This document shows positions 25,899 through 35,173 of a stretch of DNA of 64,000 bases, one piece after another. Each line of letters starts with the position of its first letter. Positions within the stretch are counted from its first letter, which is position 1. This stretch comes from Pseudomonadota bacterium. GTDB lineage: Bacteria; Pseudomonadota; Gammaproteobacteria; Steroidobacterales; Woeseiaceae. Below the pieces are notes generated by a model, which did not search any database, was not told the DNA's origin, and saw only the letters and a list, made by a program, of their open reading frames with translations. Where the stretch lies: positions 1 to 64,000 of the forward strand of contig JACZSM010000006.1 in assembly GCA_022574185.1 (NCBI GenBank). Direction: 5' to 3'. The position numbers and the translations under genes were made by a program.

Positions 25899-26731
25899 GC
25901 GAATTTTCCGATCGGACCTTGCCCCTCGACCTGAACGATTCGCAGTATGCGTTTATCCAGGCGAATGGACGTCAGTTGTCGACCCCAGACGCACCCTGTA
26001 TCGAGACTGATCACCCTCGGCAGTGCGATCAGCCCGAGGGCAGACCAATGGCCAAAAATAATTCGCGTACCCGACCACGCCGGGTCCTCGACGTCAAACC
26101 ACGGCACGAGGTTCTTGCGCGTGGGCCAGGGCGGTCCGCTGTGCGAGAAATTAAGCCGCATTTTCGTCGTTAGCATGCGCATCCGAGTCAGGCAATTGAT
26201 GATAAAACGCAGGCGCTTATAGCCTGTGAGTGTTGCCGACCAACGCGTCGGCAAATTGCCGTACATCTTGCGAAGTAGTGCTGGGTACTGGTCACCTTGC
26301 AGCGCAGCTTCAACTTCGGCGGCATACGCCAGTGTCTTTTTTACGTTCCACTGCGGGTGCGTTCCCGCGTGCACGAGCAAGGTATCGAGTTGCTTGTCGT
26401 AATGTGCGAGCGGTCGATGTCGCAGCCAGTCGACGAGTTCATTACGGTCGGGTGCTTTAAGCAATTTTCGCAATGAGTCAAAGCGCTGCACGGAGCGGAT
26501 CTTGCCAGCGGCAAGGGCGAGGAAGTGAAGGTCGTGGTTGCCGAGCACCGAGATTACCGAATCACCCAGGGATTTCACAAAACGCAGTGTTTTTAGTGAC
26601 TTGGGGCCACGGTTGACGAGATCTCCGGTCAGCCAGAGAGTGTCTTCCGCGGGATCGAATGTTATTTTATCGAGCAGTTTGCGAAAAGGGTCGTAGCAAC
26701 CCTGCAAATCGCCGATCGCATACACGGCCAT
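25895..26731 (-). CDS. apaH: Bis(5'-nucleosyl)-tetraphosphatase (symmetrical)
   Basis: 278 residues from the ATG at 26729-26731 (MAVYAIGDLQGCYDPF). A longer frame reaches into apaG without a ribosome site. It hydrolyses Ap4A to two ADP. Metallophosphatase motifs are GDLQGC (residues 7-12), GDLVNRGPKS, LGNHDLHFLA and VHAGTHPQW. Lies 7 nt after apaG, as in E. coli. Confidence 0.94.
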   Translation of the reverse strand: MAVYAIGDLQGCYDPFRKLLDKITFDPAEDTLWLTGDLVNRGPKSLKTLRFVKSLGDSVISVLGNHDLHFLALAAGKIRSVQRFDSLRKLLKAPDRNELVDWLRHRPLAHYDKQLDTLLVHAGTHPQWNVKKTLAYAAEVEAALQGDQYPALLRKMYGNLPTRWSATLTGYKRLRFIINCLTRMRMLTTKMRLNFSHSGPPWPTRKNLVPWFDVEDPAWSGTRIIFGHWSALGLIALPRVISLDTGCVWGRQLTSIRLDKRILRIVQVEGQGPIGKFA

Positions 26732-26738
26732 GATTGTG

Positions 26739-27119
26739 CTAGTGCAGCATGCCCGGCACCGCGAGCGTAAACGGCGCAATCGGTGCGTCAAAATTATCGC
26801 CGTTGTCGGCTTTCATCCGGTACAGGCCCTGCATCGATCCGACGGGTGTCTCAAGTACGGCGGCACTTGAATAACGAAACACCTCACCCGGTTTCAGATG
26901 TGGCTGCTCGCCGACAACACCATCACCGATGACCTCCTGAACTTTGCCATTGGCATCGGTGATGATCCAGTGACGACTAATCAGGCGCGCCGGCACGTCG
27001 CCGTCATTCGTAATGGTGATCGTGTAGGCGAATACGTATCGATGGAAATGGGGCTCGGATTGCTCGTCAATATAGTTTGTCGTGACCTGAATTCGGATGT
27101 TGCCGCTGGGTTTGTTCAT
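26739..27119 (-). CDS. apaG: ApaG protein (Co2+/Mg2+ efflux-associated)
   Basis: 126 residues. A single fibronectin-type-III-like beta domain: VTTNYIDEQSEP, YTITITNDGDVPARLISRHWIITDANG, and KPGEVFRYSSAAVLETPVGSM. The family is linked to Co2+ resistance in Salmonella, but the molecular role is unclear. It lies in the conserved rsmA-apaG-apaH order, 37 nt from rsmA and 7 nt from apaH. Confidence 0.94.
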   Translation of the reverse strand: MNKPSGNIRIQVTTNYIDEQSEPHFHRYVFAYTITITNDGDVPARLISRHWIITDANGKVQEVIGDGVVGEQPHLKPGEVFRYSSAAVLETPVGSMQGLYRMKADNGDNFDAPIAPFTLAVPGMLH

Positions 27120-27156
27120 CGATTAGGGTTCGGTGTTTGGGCAGCCAACGAGTATT

Positions 27157-27966
27157 CTAACGTAACGCGCCGTGCTCAGGGGCTGCATTTGCGCGTCTAG
27201 CGATGCTGTTCGCGAGAGCGACGTAGAGGCTGATCGGAATGACCTCGGCTCGCAGGCTGGAGTCTATGCCTATTTCCGCGAGTTCGCTTTCAGTGACAAC
27301 TCCCTGCAGCGAATTGCGAATCGTCTTGCGGCGCTGACTGAAAGCTGTGGCAACGAGTTTCGATAGCAATTTCTCGTCGTCGATGTCATAAGTACCTGCA
27401 GGCAGCGGTGTGAGACGGACAATAGCTGATGTGACTTCTGGCGGCGGATCAAACGCGTATCGATCGACTTCGAAGAGCGCATCAATCGCAAAGCGACAAC
27501 CGAGCATGATACCGAGCCGTCCGTATGTCTTGCCGCCCGGCGTCGCCGCCATGCGATCTACAACTTCTTTTTGCAGCATGAAGTGCATGTCGCGTATGTG
27601 CTGACGGTAATTGAGCAAGTAAAACAGTAGCGGTGTCGATATGTTGTACGGCAGGTTGCCGACGATGCGCAGCGACTCCCCGAGCGCACCGTAGTCAAAT
27701 TGCAGCGCATCGGCGGCATGGATGGTTACACCTGAATGATTGTCGAATTGCCGCCGCAGTCCGGCGACGAGGTCTCGATCGAGTTCTATCGCATGCAATG
27801 AGCCGCAAAGCGTTGCCAGCGGCTTCGTGATCGCACCATGTCCGGGACCAATTTCGACAAGCAAATCGTCACGGGTTGGTGCTATTTCACGAATGATCGC
27901 GTCGATTACGCCCGGGTCCTGCAGAAAATGCTGACCGAATCGTCTTCGTGGACGATGAGAGGTCAT
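27157..27966 (-). CDS. rsmA: 16S rRNA dimethyladenosine transferase (KsgA)
   Basis: 269 residues. It dimethylates A1518 and A1519 of 16S rRNA late in 30S assembly, using SAM. RFGQHFLQDPGV near the N-terminus, the SAM loop EIGPGHGAI (about 38-46), AIELDRDL, and the catalytic NLPYNIST (104-111) are diagnostic. Overlaps pdxA by four bases (ATGA). Confidence 0.96.
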   Translation of the reverse strand: MTSHRPRRRFGQHFLQDPGVIDAIIREIAPTRDDLLVEIGPGHGAITKPLATLCGSLHAIELDRDLVAGLRRQFDNHSGVTIHAADALQFDYGALGESLRIVGNLPYNISTPLLFYLLNYRQHIRDMHFMLQKEVVDRMAATPGGKTYGRLGIMLGCRFAIDALFEVDRYAFDPPPEVTSAIVRLTPLPAGTYDIDDEKLLSKLVATAFSQRRKTIRNSLQGVVTESELAEIGIDSSLRAEVIPISLYVALANSIARRANAAPEHGALR

Positions 27967-28946
27967 GAACAGGCCAATTTCGCTGCGAGTTTGACGGCTT
28001 CGATCATGCTGCCGGCATCGGCGCTGCCTTTGCCCGCAATGTCGAGGGCCGTACCGTGATCGACAGATGTCCGCACGATCGGCAGCCCCAGGGTGACGTT
28101 GACCGCGCGGCCGAATCCTGCGTATTTGAGCACCGGCAGTCCCTGGTCGTGGTACATCGCGACAACCGCATCCTTATGCCCGGTGGCAGCAGTAAATGCC
28201 GTGTCCGCCGGCAGCGGGCCGCGTATCTCATAGCCGCGATTTGCTAATTCGCGTACGACCGGCGCGATGATTTCGATATCTTCCGAGCCGAGATGTCCGC
28301 TTTCACCGGCGTGTGGATTGAGCCCGCAAACGATAATTTTGGGGTTGTGGATGCCAAATCTTGAGCGCAGCTCATCATGCAAGACTTGCAACACCTCACG
28401 CAGTCTGTCTTGCGTAAGAAAGTCGGGCACTTCACGCAATGGCAAATGAGTGCTGGCGAGCGCTACGCGCAAATCGCCAGCGACCAGCAACATGACAGCA
28501 AGCTTCGAATGCGTGAGTTCGGCGAGATATTCGGTGTGCCCGGTAAAGGTGATACCGGCGTCGTTGATGGTGCTCTTTTGCAATGGTGCCGTTACCAGGC
28601 CTGCAAAATGACCATCGAGGCATCCGTTTACGGCGTGCCGCAACCCATCGAGCAAAGTCTGCGCGTTAGCAGGGTCAGGCCGGCCGCATTCGGGTTGCTT
28701 GGGGAAATGTTGTGCAATGCAGAGCAATTCTCCGGCAGCAGCGCGTGTCTTGCCGACATCATCGATGCCAATTTCACGGACGGCGACCTCAATGCCCGCC
28801 ATCGCACCACGGGTGCGCAATACCTCGGGGTCTGCGATGACGATGATATCGGCAGGGAGCTCAGTTTGGCCTAAAGTCAGACAGAGCTCTGGCCCTATGC
28901 CGGCAGGTTCGCCAGCGGTGACGACGAGAGGTCTGTCAAGCGTCAC
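27963..28946 (-). CDS. pdxA: 4-hydroxythreonine-4-phosphate dehydrogenase
   Basis: 327 residues. It oxidises 4-phosphohydroxythreonine in de novo pyridoxal phosphate synthesis. Start is VVTAGEPAGIGPELCL; metal-binding His occurs in ITFTGHTEYLAEL and in VAMYHDQGLPVLKY; the C-terminal RTSVDHGTALDIAGKG block is a signature. PLP is the cofactor of gcvPB, kynU and the cystathionine beta-synthase encoded here. It lies between surA and rsmA as in E. coli. Confidence 0.96.
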   Translation of the reverse strand: MTLDRPLVVTAGEPAGIGPELCLTLGQTELPADIIVIADPEVLRTRGAMAGIEVAVREIGIDDVGKTRAAAGELLCIAQHFPKQPECGRPDPANAQTLLDGLRHAVNGCLDGHFAGLVTAPLQKSTINDAGITFTGHTEYLAELTHSKLAVMLLVAGDLRVALASTHLPLREVPDFLTQDRLREVLQVLHDELRSRFGIHNPKIIVCGLNPHAGESGHLGSEDIEIIAPVVRELANRGYEIRGPLPADTAFTAATGHKDAVVAMYHDQGLPVLKYAGFGRAVNVTLGLPIVRTSVDHGTALDIAGKGSADAGSMIEAVKLAAKLACS

Positions 28947-28976
28947 GTTCGTGTACCCGGTCGCCTGGGGTCCTTC

Positions 28977-30275
28977 TCAGGTACGAATTTCGACGTAGGC
29001 TTCGTCGCGAATGCGTTGCATCCACAATTGCGTCTCTTCTTCCATCTTGCCGTTGCGAATTCTGATATCGCAATTGCTTTCCTTAAGGTCTTCTGTGTTG
29101 TCATACACGCGCCGTTCGAGGACCTCGACGATATGCCAGCCAAAACGAGTTCGAAACGGATCGCTGACTATGCCGATTTCGGAGTTATTGACGATTTCTT
29201 CGAATTCGGGAACAAATGTGCCGGGCCCGCTCCAGTCCATTTCGCCACCGTCATTCGACGAACCTGGATCGTCGGATAGCAGTTTGGCCAGTTCGCCGAA
29301 GTCTTCGCCGTTGTGCAGCTTTTCCAGTGCGTCATTGAGTCGTTGCTTTGCCGTCTCGTCGTCAATGATCTCGTTCGGCGTTACAAGAATATGCCGAATT
29401 TTGACCTGATCGATATTGCTGCGCTGCGCAGCACTGCGCAATTCATTGACTTTGACGATATGAAAGCTGCTCGAGCTGCGAAACGGCTCGGATACGTCAC
29501 CGGCCTGCATCGTTGCAACGATACCGGTGTAAAATGTTGGTAGCTGGTTGCCCTTCATCCAGCCCAGCGATCCGCCATCAAGCGCAGTCTGTGCGTCAGA
29601 ATGTCCCATCGCCATCAGGCTGAAATCCTCGCCGCCAAGAATCTGTTCATAAATCTCGAAAATCTCGCTCCGGGCTGCCTCGATTCGAACGGCGGTTGCT
29701 GCCTCGGGCATCGAGATCAGAATGTGTGACAGGTTATAGTCGGAGTTGATCGCGACGCTGCCTTCAAGATCTGCGATACATTGCTGGATCTCGCGCGGTG
29801 ACACACTGATGCGCTGACCTACATCGATGCGCCGCAATTGATCAAGCGTAATCTCTTCGCGCAATTCACGACGAAAGACCGCATAGTCGACACCTTCCTC
29901 GGCGAGCAATCGCGGCATATCTTCGAATGCCGCGTCACCCTGTGCCGCAATTCGACCGATCGACTCGTTGAGCATCTGATCCGATACCTGCAAGCCGATC
30001 ATTGCCGCGCGCTGCAACTGGATCTCGGTCAGGATCAACCGCTCAAGCAATTGTTCGCGCAGAATGTCGGCGGCTGGCAATTGCATATTTTCTTCAGTTG
30101 CGCGCTTTAAGATCCGCACTGTCTGTTCGCGCAGCTGGCTTTTCAGGACCACGCCGTCATTGACAATTGCGGCAACGCCATCGAGAAATGTGCCGGTGTC
30201 GGAGAGTTCTTCGGCGTTGAGGACGGGCGCGAGTAATATCGCGACGATCGCGTATAATTTATTGATTTTTAACAC
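28977..30275 (-). CDS. surA: Periplasmic peptidyl-prolyl isomerase/chaperone SurA
   Basis: 432 residues with an N-terminal signal peptide (YAIVAILLAPVLNAEE). The N-terminal helical chaperone domain (DGVAAIVNDGVVLKSQL) precedes two parvulin PpiC domains, at about residues 170-275 (LSHILISMPE) and 285-380 (IRHILVTPNE ... FGWHIVEVLER). SurA escorts outer-membrane proteins, including LptD, to the BAM complex. It is 6 nt downstream of lptD, fitting that role. Confidence 0.95.
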   Translation of the reverse strand: MLKINKLYAIVAILLAPVLNAEELSDTGTFLDGVAAIVNDGVVLKSQLREQTVRILKRATEENMQLPAADILREQLLERLILTEIQLQRAAMIGLQVSDQMLNESIGRIAAQGDAAFEDMPRLLAEEGVDYAVFRRELREEITLDQLRRIDVGQRISVSPREIQQCIADLEGSVAINSDYNLSHILISMPEAATAVRIEAARSEIFEIYEQILGGEDFSLMAMGHSDAQTALDGGSLGWMKGNQLPTFYTGIVATMQAGDVSEPFRSSSSFHIVKVNELRSAAQRSNIDQVKIRHILVTPNEIIDDETAKQRLNDALEKLHNGEDFGELAKLLSDDPGSSNDGGEMDWSGPGTFVPEFEEIVNNSEIGIVSDPFRTRFGWHIVEVLERRVYDNTEDLKESNCDIRIRNGKMEEETQLWMQRIRDEAYVEIRT

Positions 30276-30281
30276 TAATTC

Positions 30282-32543
30282 TTACCGGAAATCTGCAGAA
30301 TAGCCAAGAATACCACGTTCCAGGAGTTTGTCAGCGGCGGTGCCAACGCTCGTCATTCCCTTCAATATGAGTTGCAGACCGAACGAAGAATCGCGAGTTC
30401 CGTCACGAGTAGAAATATGTCGCCGCGACACCAGCCGCAGTCCCCAGCAACAACTCTCGTACTCGAGGCCAAAAAATTCTTCCAGGGTCTCGCGGTCACG
30501 GAATGAAAAGTTGTAGCGTCCGACAAAATTCCACTTTGAACTGATAGGCCAGGACCACGACACATCTCCCTGTTCAAGAGATTCGCGGCGAAATCGATAC
30601 GAGAGGTTGAAAATTTTATTGCTTGCCGGGCGATACTGTAAGCGAGCCTGCGATTGCGTCGTGCCGCGGCCGGCGGTACCCCATTGATGACCGATATCAA
30701 AATTAAGATTGTCGAACAAGAGGAAGCGCACTTCGGCGATATAGTCCGACGATTCTTCGGCGACAAATGATTGTCCAGGCAGCGATACGCCACTTACGCT
30801 CAGATAACGTGTCTGGCCGATTGTCGCGGATATGAGTTCTTCGCCAGTAGCGGCATCGACGATGCGAGAAGTAATGCCGAAACTGATTTGGTCGGTGTCG
30901 GCGATTCGATCAACACCGAGGAAGCGATTCTTGCGATATAGCTGTACGAGATTCAGGTCAGGTGTGATCGTGTCAAAAACGGGCAATTCGGATTGTTCCC
31001 GGTGTGGCACATGAACAAATAAAAATCTTGGTTCGAGCGTCTGGATTCTATTGCTGCCACTTATCGTCCGTTCGAGAACGAGACCGGTGTCGAGACTTGC
31101 GATTGGCACTGTGCGACTTGGCTTGGTTTGCTGGCCTGGAAGCGTGTTGCTCAAAGCATAGCGTGTGTAATCGACGGTTACGCCTGGGGTGATAAACCAG
31201 CCGGGGCGGGCAATCGGCAGTTCGACTTCCGGTGCGAGGTTAAGCCGCCAGCCTGTAACACCAACGTTGCGGTCGAAATTAACAAGCTCACCACTGAATC
31301 CGTAACGTATGCCGAGCCATCGATTCGGCCACGTGCCTTGCACGAGCAATTGCGGCACGCGCCGATAAGGTTCGTCACTCGGGATGATCGCATCATCGAT
31401 AGTCTGGAAATCCTGTAGCTGGCCAAAAAACGACAACGAGTCGGTGTAATAGTCAAAGCTCAAGCTGCGATCGAGGTGCGTAATGCTCGATTGACTCAGA
31501 CTGCCACCAAGATCCTCGAAGTACTGGCTGTCCGAAACCTCGCGAAAGTCGATGCGATTGCGCCAACCATTGGGGAACAGAAACAGGTGTCTCAGCCTGA
31601 GCATATGACGAGAGTTGTTGAGAATGCTGTCACTCGCCAGGTAATCGGCGTCGATGCGACCGCGCATGGCTGCGGTCAGATAACGGAATTGTGTCTGCAT
31701 CTGCAGACCACGATCCGTCAATAGTCGCGGCGTAATCGTTGCGTCGATATTGGGAGCGATGTTCCAGTAGTAGGGGACACGAATCTCGTTGCCACTGCGA
31801 CCGGTGCTGCCTATCTCGGGTGTCAGGACGCCCGACTTGCGGGCATCGCCAATCGGAAACGACAGGTAGGGGGCGTACAAGATCGGCACACCCTGAAATC
31901 GAAGTTTGATGCCGCGGGCCGTGCCAACACCTTTGCGCGTATCGAGAACGATTTCATCCGCTTGCAACAACCAGTCGTTTGACCCGGGTGGGCAAGTTGA
32001 ATAGCTGACGCCATTGAGTTCAAGCCGGCCTCGCTCGTTAATTTCAAGCGCGTCGGCGGCGCCATGCGCATTGTTGCTGCCGAGCGAAAATTCGGCGCCC
32101 TCGAAACGAATGCGACCGAAGTCATAGGAGAATTCCGCGGAGTCGGAGGCGATCTGGGTACCCGAATCCTCATAGCGCACTGCGCCTTCAAGAAACAGGG
32201 CCCTTTGATCGGGGTCATAACGCGCACTGTCGGCTCCCGCGACTTTGCTACCCTGCCGGAGTACGACGCCGCCTGTCATTAAAGCCGTCGGATTGCTACC
32301 AAATTGGGCTTCGAGCGCGCCAACTTCGAATTCGATTGTGTCAGGATTTTCGGACGAAAACGCCGATATGTCAGTCTTGTAGGTCAATCGGTCCATCGAT
32401 GCTGCACACGCAGTGGGCTCTGCGGCGTGCGCATTGGACAGAACCAGCAGACAACTGATGATGAGATGGGTTCTTAAAAACACGCGGTGACCGGAATGGA
32501 GGATTAACGGGAAGCGATGCGACCGGGATTTTAGCATTTGCAC
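30282..32543 (-). CDS. lptD: LPS-assembly protein LptD
   Basis: 753 residues. It is an outer-membrane beta-barrel that, with LptE, inserts lipopolysaccharide. A signal peptide ends near SNAHAAEP. The N-terminal OstA/LptA jelly-roll spans about 60-200 and the barrel the rest. The four conserved cysteines are visible: Cys in TACAAS, Cys in YSTCPPG, and a pair in ESCCWGL, which form the inter-domain disulfides in E. coli. ATG at 32543 or two codons later. It heads the lptD-surA-pdxA-rsmA-apaG-apaH-kynU run, divergent from amgK. Confidence 0.95.
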   Translation of the reverse strand: MQMLKSRSHRFPLILHSGHRVFLRTHLIISCLLVLSNAHAAEPTACAASMDRLTYKTDISAFSSENPDTIEFEVGALEAQFGSNPTALMTGGVVLRQGSKVAGADSARYDPDQRALFLEGAVRYEDSGTQIASDSAEFSYDFGRIRFEGAEFSLGSNNAHGAADALEINERGRLELNGVSYSTCPPGSNDWLLQADEIVLDTRKGVGTARGIKLRFQGVPILYAPYLSFPIGDARKSGVLTPEIGSTGRSGNEIRVPYYWNIAPNIDATITPRLLTDRGLQMQTQFRYLTAAMRGRIDADYLASDSILNNSRHMLRLRHLFLFPNGWRNRIDFREVSDSQYFEDLGGSLSQSSITHLDRSLSFDYYTDSLSFFGQLQDFQTIDDAIIPSDEPYRRVPQLLVQGTWPNRWLGIRYGFSGELVNFDRNVGVTGWRLNLAPEVELPIARPGWFITPGVTVDYTRYALSNTLPGQQTKPSRTVPIASLDTGLVLERTISGSNRIQTLEPRFLFVHVPHREQSELPVFDTITPDLNLVQLYRKNRFLGVDRIADTDQISFGITSRIVDAATGEELISATIGQTRYLSVSGVSLPGQSFVAEESSDYIAEVRFLLFDNLNFDIGHQWGTAGRGTTQSQARLQYRPASNKIFNLSYRFRRESLEQGDVSWSWPISSKWNFVGRYNFSFRDRETLEEFFGLEYESCCWGLRLVSRRHISTRDGTRDSSFGLQLILKGMTSVGTAADKLLERGILGYSADFR

Positions 32544-32599
32544 TATGGGTTACCTTCGCATAGTTTTGCAGGTGCTTCAATGCGTTACGGAGACCACTG

Positions 32600-33622
32600 A
32601 TTAGCCGATCGAGCAATTCGACCGATGTCCGCCTCGCTGCGCTGATTGACTGGTTGCGCGGCATCGATGTGCTTGCTGGAGACGATCCGCAGCCTGCATC
32701 AGATGACGCCAGCTTTCGGCGTTACTTTCGAGTGCAGTCAGGGTCTGAAAGTTTCATTGTCATGGATGCGCCGCCAGATCGCGAAGACTGCACGCCGTTC
32801 ATACGCGTTGCGGGTTACCTCGAAGCCATGAATCTCAATGCACCGCGCATAATCGAGGCGAATATCGAGCAAGGTTTCTTGTTGCTCACCGACCTTGGCG
32901 AAATGCGTTACCTCGACAGGCTGAATCAAGAGCCGGGTGCAGCCCCGTCATTGTATGGTGACGCGCTGCAGGCGCTGAGTCTGATGCAGAACCGCGGCGC
33001 GGCGTACCAGTCGCTGTTACCGGCCTATAATCAAGAGTTGCTGCGCTTCGAATTATCGCTGTTTCACGACTGGTTATGTCAGACGCACCTCGGCCTGGAA
33101 TTTTCTGACAATGATGAAGCGCGCTGGCAATGTCTCTGCGATTTGCTGGTAGCGAATGCTCTTGATCAACCACCGGTCTTCGTGCATCGAGATTATCACT
33201 CGCGCAACCTGATGCTGACCGACGCGAACAATCCGGGAATTCTGGACTTTCAGGACGCGGTCGAAGGTCCGTTGACCTATGACCTCGTGTCGCTGCTCAA
33301 AGACTGCTATGTGCGCTGGGAACCGCTACAGGTGCGTGAATGGGCCCTTGGATATTTCCAGGATCTCGATGAGTCGCTGCACCGACAGCTGGACAAGGAT
33401 CTGTTCATGCGCTATTTCGATCTTATGGGTGTGCAACGCCACCTCAAGGCGAGTGGGATTTTTGCGCGCCTGAAGCATCGCGACGACAAAGCGGCTTATA
33501 TGAAGGATGTACCGAGAACATTGCGCTACATCGTTGAGCTTGGTCCGCACTATGAGGAACTCGGCTTTCTCGTCGAGTGGCTGAAAACGCGTTGCCTGCC
33601 GGTACTTGGGGATGCGTCTTGA
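32600..33622 (+). CDS. amgK: N-acetylmuramate/N-acetylglucosamine anomeric kinase AmgK, apparent ATT start
   Basis: About 340 residues. It phosphorylates recycled MurNAc at the anomeric position and feeds MurU. The kinase loop is VHRDYHSRNLM and the DFQD metal site is ILDFQDA. AmgK proteins begin DVRLxxLxxWL, and that segment is encoded at 32624-32656. The only usual start, a TTG at 32654, would delete it. Between the upstream stop (32561) and 32654 there is no ATG, GTG or TTG. An ATT at 32600 lies 7 nt after GGAG (32589-32592) and is the best candidate, with CTG at 32597 next. Overlaps murU (TTGA). Confidence 0.83.
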   Translation: MSRSSNSTDVRLAALIDWLRGIDVLAGDDPQPASDDASFRRYFRVQSGSESFIVMDAPPDREDCTPFIRVAGYLEAMNLNAPRIIEANIEQGFLLLTDLGEMRYLDRLNQEPGAAPSLYGDALQALSLMQNRGAAYQSLLPAYNQELLRFELSLFHDWLCQTHLGLEFSDNDEARWQCLCDLLVANALDQPPVFVHRDYHSRNLMLTDANNPGILDFQDAVEGPLTYDLVSLLKDCYVRWEPLQVREWALGYFQDLDESLHRQLDKDLFMRYFDLMGVQRHLKASGIFARLKHRDDKAAYMKDVPRTLRYIVELGPHYEELGFLVEWLKTRCLPVLGDAS

Positions 33623-34272
33623 TTGCAATGATTCTTGCGGCAGGGCGCGGCGAACGACTGCGGCCCGTGACCGACACCATGCCGAAAGCGCTGGTCGACG
33701 TCCGCGGCGAGAATCTGCTCGAAAGGCATCTCGGCCATATCAAGTCGGCTGGAGTGGATACGGTTGTCATCAATCTGGGCTGGCTTGGCGAAAAAATTAT
33801 CGAACAGGTCGGATCGGGATCAAATTACGGGATCAATGTGGTTTACAGTCCTGAAGCAGACAACGTCCTGGACACCGGAGGCGGTATCCATCGGGCACTG
33901 CCCTTGCTAGGCGACGAACCGTTTCTGGTTGTCAACGCCGATATCTATACCGACATGCCGATGCTGATGCCAGACCTCGGTGAGGACATGATGGGCCACC
34001 TGGTGTTGGTACCGACGCCCGAGCACAGGAGCGCTGGTGACTTCGATCTCGTTAACGGCCTTGTTCGCAATGGCCAAAATCCTGAGCTGACCTTCAGCGG
34101 CGTCGCGATCTATCGGCCTGAGTTCTTTGCACAATGTTCAGCGGGTCGATTCCCACTCGCACCGATGCTCCGGGCTGCGGCCGATGCTGGCAAGCTCGCC
34201 GGGTCCCGGTACTCGGGACTTTGGGAGGATGTTGGCACGCCGGCACGGCTGGCAGAACTCAATCGCTGCTGA
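33619..34272 (+). CDS. murU: N-acetylmuramate alpha-1-phosphate uridylyltransferase
   Basis: 217 residues from the TTG at 33619, overlapping the amgK TGA; an ATG at 33628 is the alternative. With TTG the start reads MIAMILAAGRGERLRP, aligning with MKAMILAAG of known MurU. It makes UDP-MurNAc from MurNAc-1-phosphate, bypassing the fosfomycin-sensitive MurA step. PKALVDVRG, VVINLGWLGE, DTGGGIHRALPLLG and VVNADIYTD are nucleotidyltransferase motifs. The lptD/amgK/murU neighbourhood is that of Pseudomonas. Its 3' end overlaps convergent lipB by 14 bp. Confidence 0.92.
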   Translation: MIAMILAAGRGERLRPVTDTMPKALVDVRGENLLERHLGHIKSAGVDTVVINLGWLGEKIIEQVGSGSNYGINVVYSPEADNVLDTGGGIHRALPLLGDEPFLVVNADIYTDMPMLMPDLGEDMMGHLVLVPTPEHRSAGDFDLVNGLVRNGQNPELTFSGVAIYRPEFFAQCSAGRFPLAPMLRAAADAGKLAGSRYSGLWEDVGTPARLAELNRC

Positions 34273-34900
34273 GGCCCAGGTTGAGCAACAGGTGTGGCAG
34301 CAGCCGATCGCGGACAGAGGCCGGATCACGCTCGGCCCCTAAGCTGCCTAAATCTGTCACCTCGAGGTTGGGCAGGCCGCAGGGATTGATTCGCGAGAAC
34401 GGCTCCAGGTCTACATCAACATTGAGTGCCATGCCGTGAAAACTGGCGTTGCGCCGAATGCGCAGGCCCACGCTCGCGAGTTTTGCGCCGGCTACGTATA
34501 CGCCGGGAGCGTCACGACGGCTCGTTGCCTCGATGCCGTACTCGGCGGCCAGATCGATGACACTCTGCTCAAGTCCCGTCACAAGGTCGCGCACGCCGAG
34601 CCCGGCACGGCGGATGTCGATCAAGGGATAAATCATGAGTTGGCCCGGTCCGTGATAGGTCACCTGACCACCGCGGTCGATCTGGACAACCGGGATATCG
34701 CCCGGCTCAAGCAGGTGTTTGCGCGAGGCATTGATCCCAAGCGTGAATACCGGTCGGTGTTCGGTAAACCAGATTTCGTCCGCCGTCGTCGAGTTGCGCG
34801 TATCGGTAAAACGCTGCATGTCACGCCAGACTGGTTCGTACTCCTGCAAACCCAGATTGCGGATCGTGACAGGACTGAATAATTGCGCAGCCTGGTTCAT
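34259..34900 (-). CDS. lipB: Octanoyl-[ACP]:protein N-octanoyltransferase
   Basis: 213 residues. It transfers octanoate from ACP to the lipoyl domains of 2-oxoacid dehydrogenases and GcvH. Motifs: RGGQVTYHGPGQLMIYPL (about 77-94), Lys140 in VAGAKLASVGLRIRR and the catalytic Cys174 in INPCGLPNLEVTD. Overlaps the upstream DUF493 gene by four bases. The usual next gene lipA is missing; convergent murU occupies the site. Confidence 0.95.
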   Translation of the reverse strand: MNQAAQLFSPVTIRNLGLQEYEPVWRDMQRFTDTRNSTTADEIWFTEHRPVFTLGINASRKHLLEPGDIPVVQIDRGGQVTYHGPGQLMIYPLIDIRRAGLGVRDLVTGLEQSVIDLAAEYGIEATSRRDAPGVYVAGAKLASVGLRIRRNASFHGMALNVDVDLEPFSRINPCGLPNLEVTDLGSLGAERDPASVRDRLLPHLLLNLGLSSD

Positions 34901-35160
34901 AGCGCCATCAGGACGTCATCGTGGGCGCAGGCATCTCGATATATATCGTCGAGCTGCTGCTGACTTTGTGCAATGACCGTAACCGTTATCGACACAAAGC
35001 GACCGTTTTTGCTCAAGGTGCTGCGAATGGCATCATCACTTAGCGGCCCTGTATGTTTCTCGACGAGCGACCGCGTTGTGCTGTGGAACCCGGGTGTGTC
35101 ACGTCCCATCATCTTGATGGGAAAACTGCAAGGAAATTCAAGGAGTGATTTGTCGTTCAT
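34897..35160 (-). CDS. DUF493 family protein (YbeD-like)
   Basis: 87 residues with the ferredoxin-like fold of YbeD. FPCSFPIKMMGRDTPGF near the N-terminus and SKNGRFVSITVTVIAQSQQQLDDIYRD in the middle are family features. It always travels between dacA/dacC and lipB in gammaproteobacteria and may be regulatory, but its function is unproven. Overlaps lipB by four bases and is 13 nt from the dac gene. Confidence 0.92.
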   Translation of the reverse strand: MNDKSLLEFPCSFPIKMMGRDTPGFHSTTRSLVEKHTGPLSDDAIRSTLSKNGRFVSITVTVIAQSQQQLDDIYRDACAHDDVLMAL

Positions 35161-35173
35161 CGGACCATGCGTG

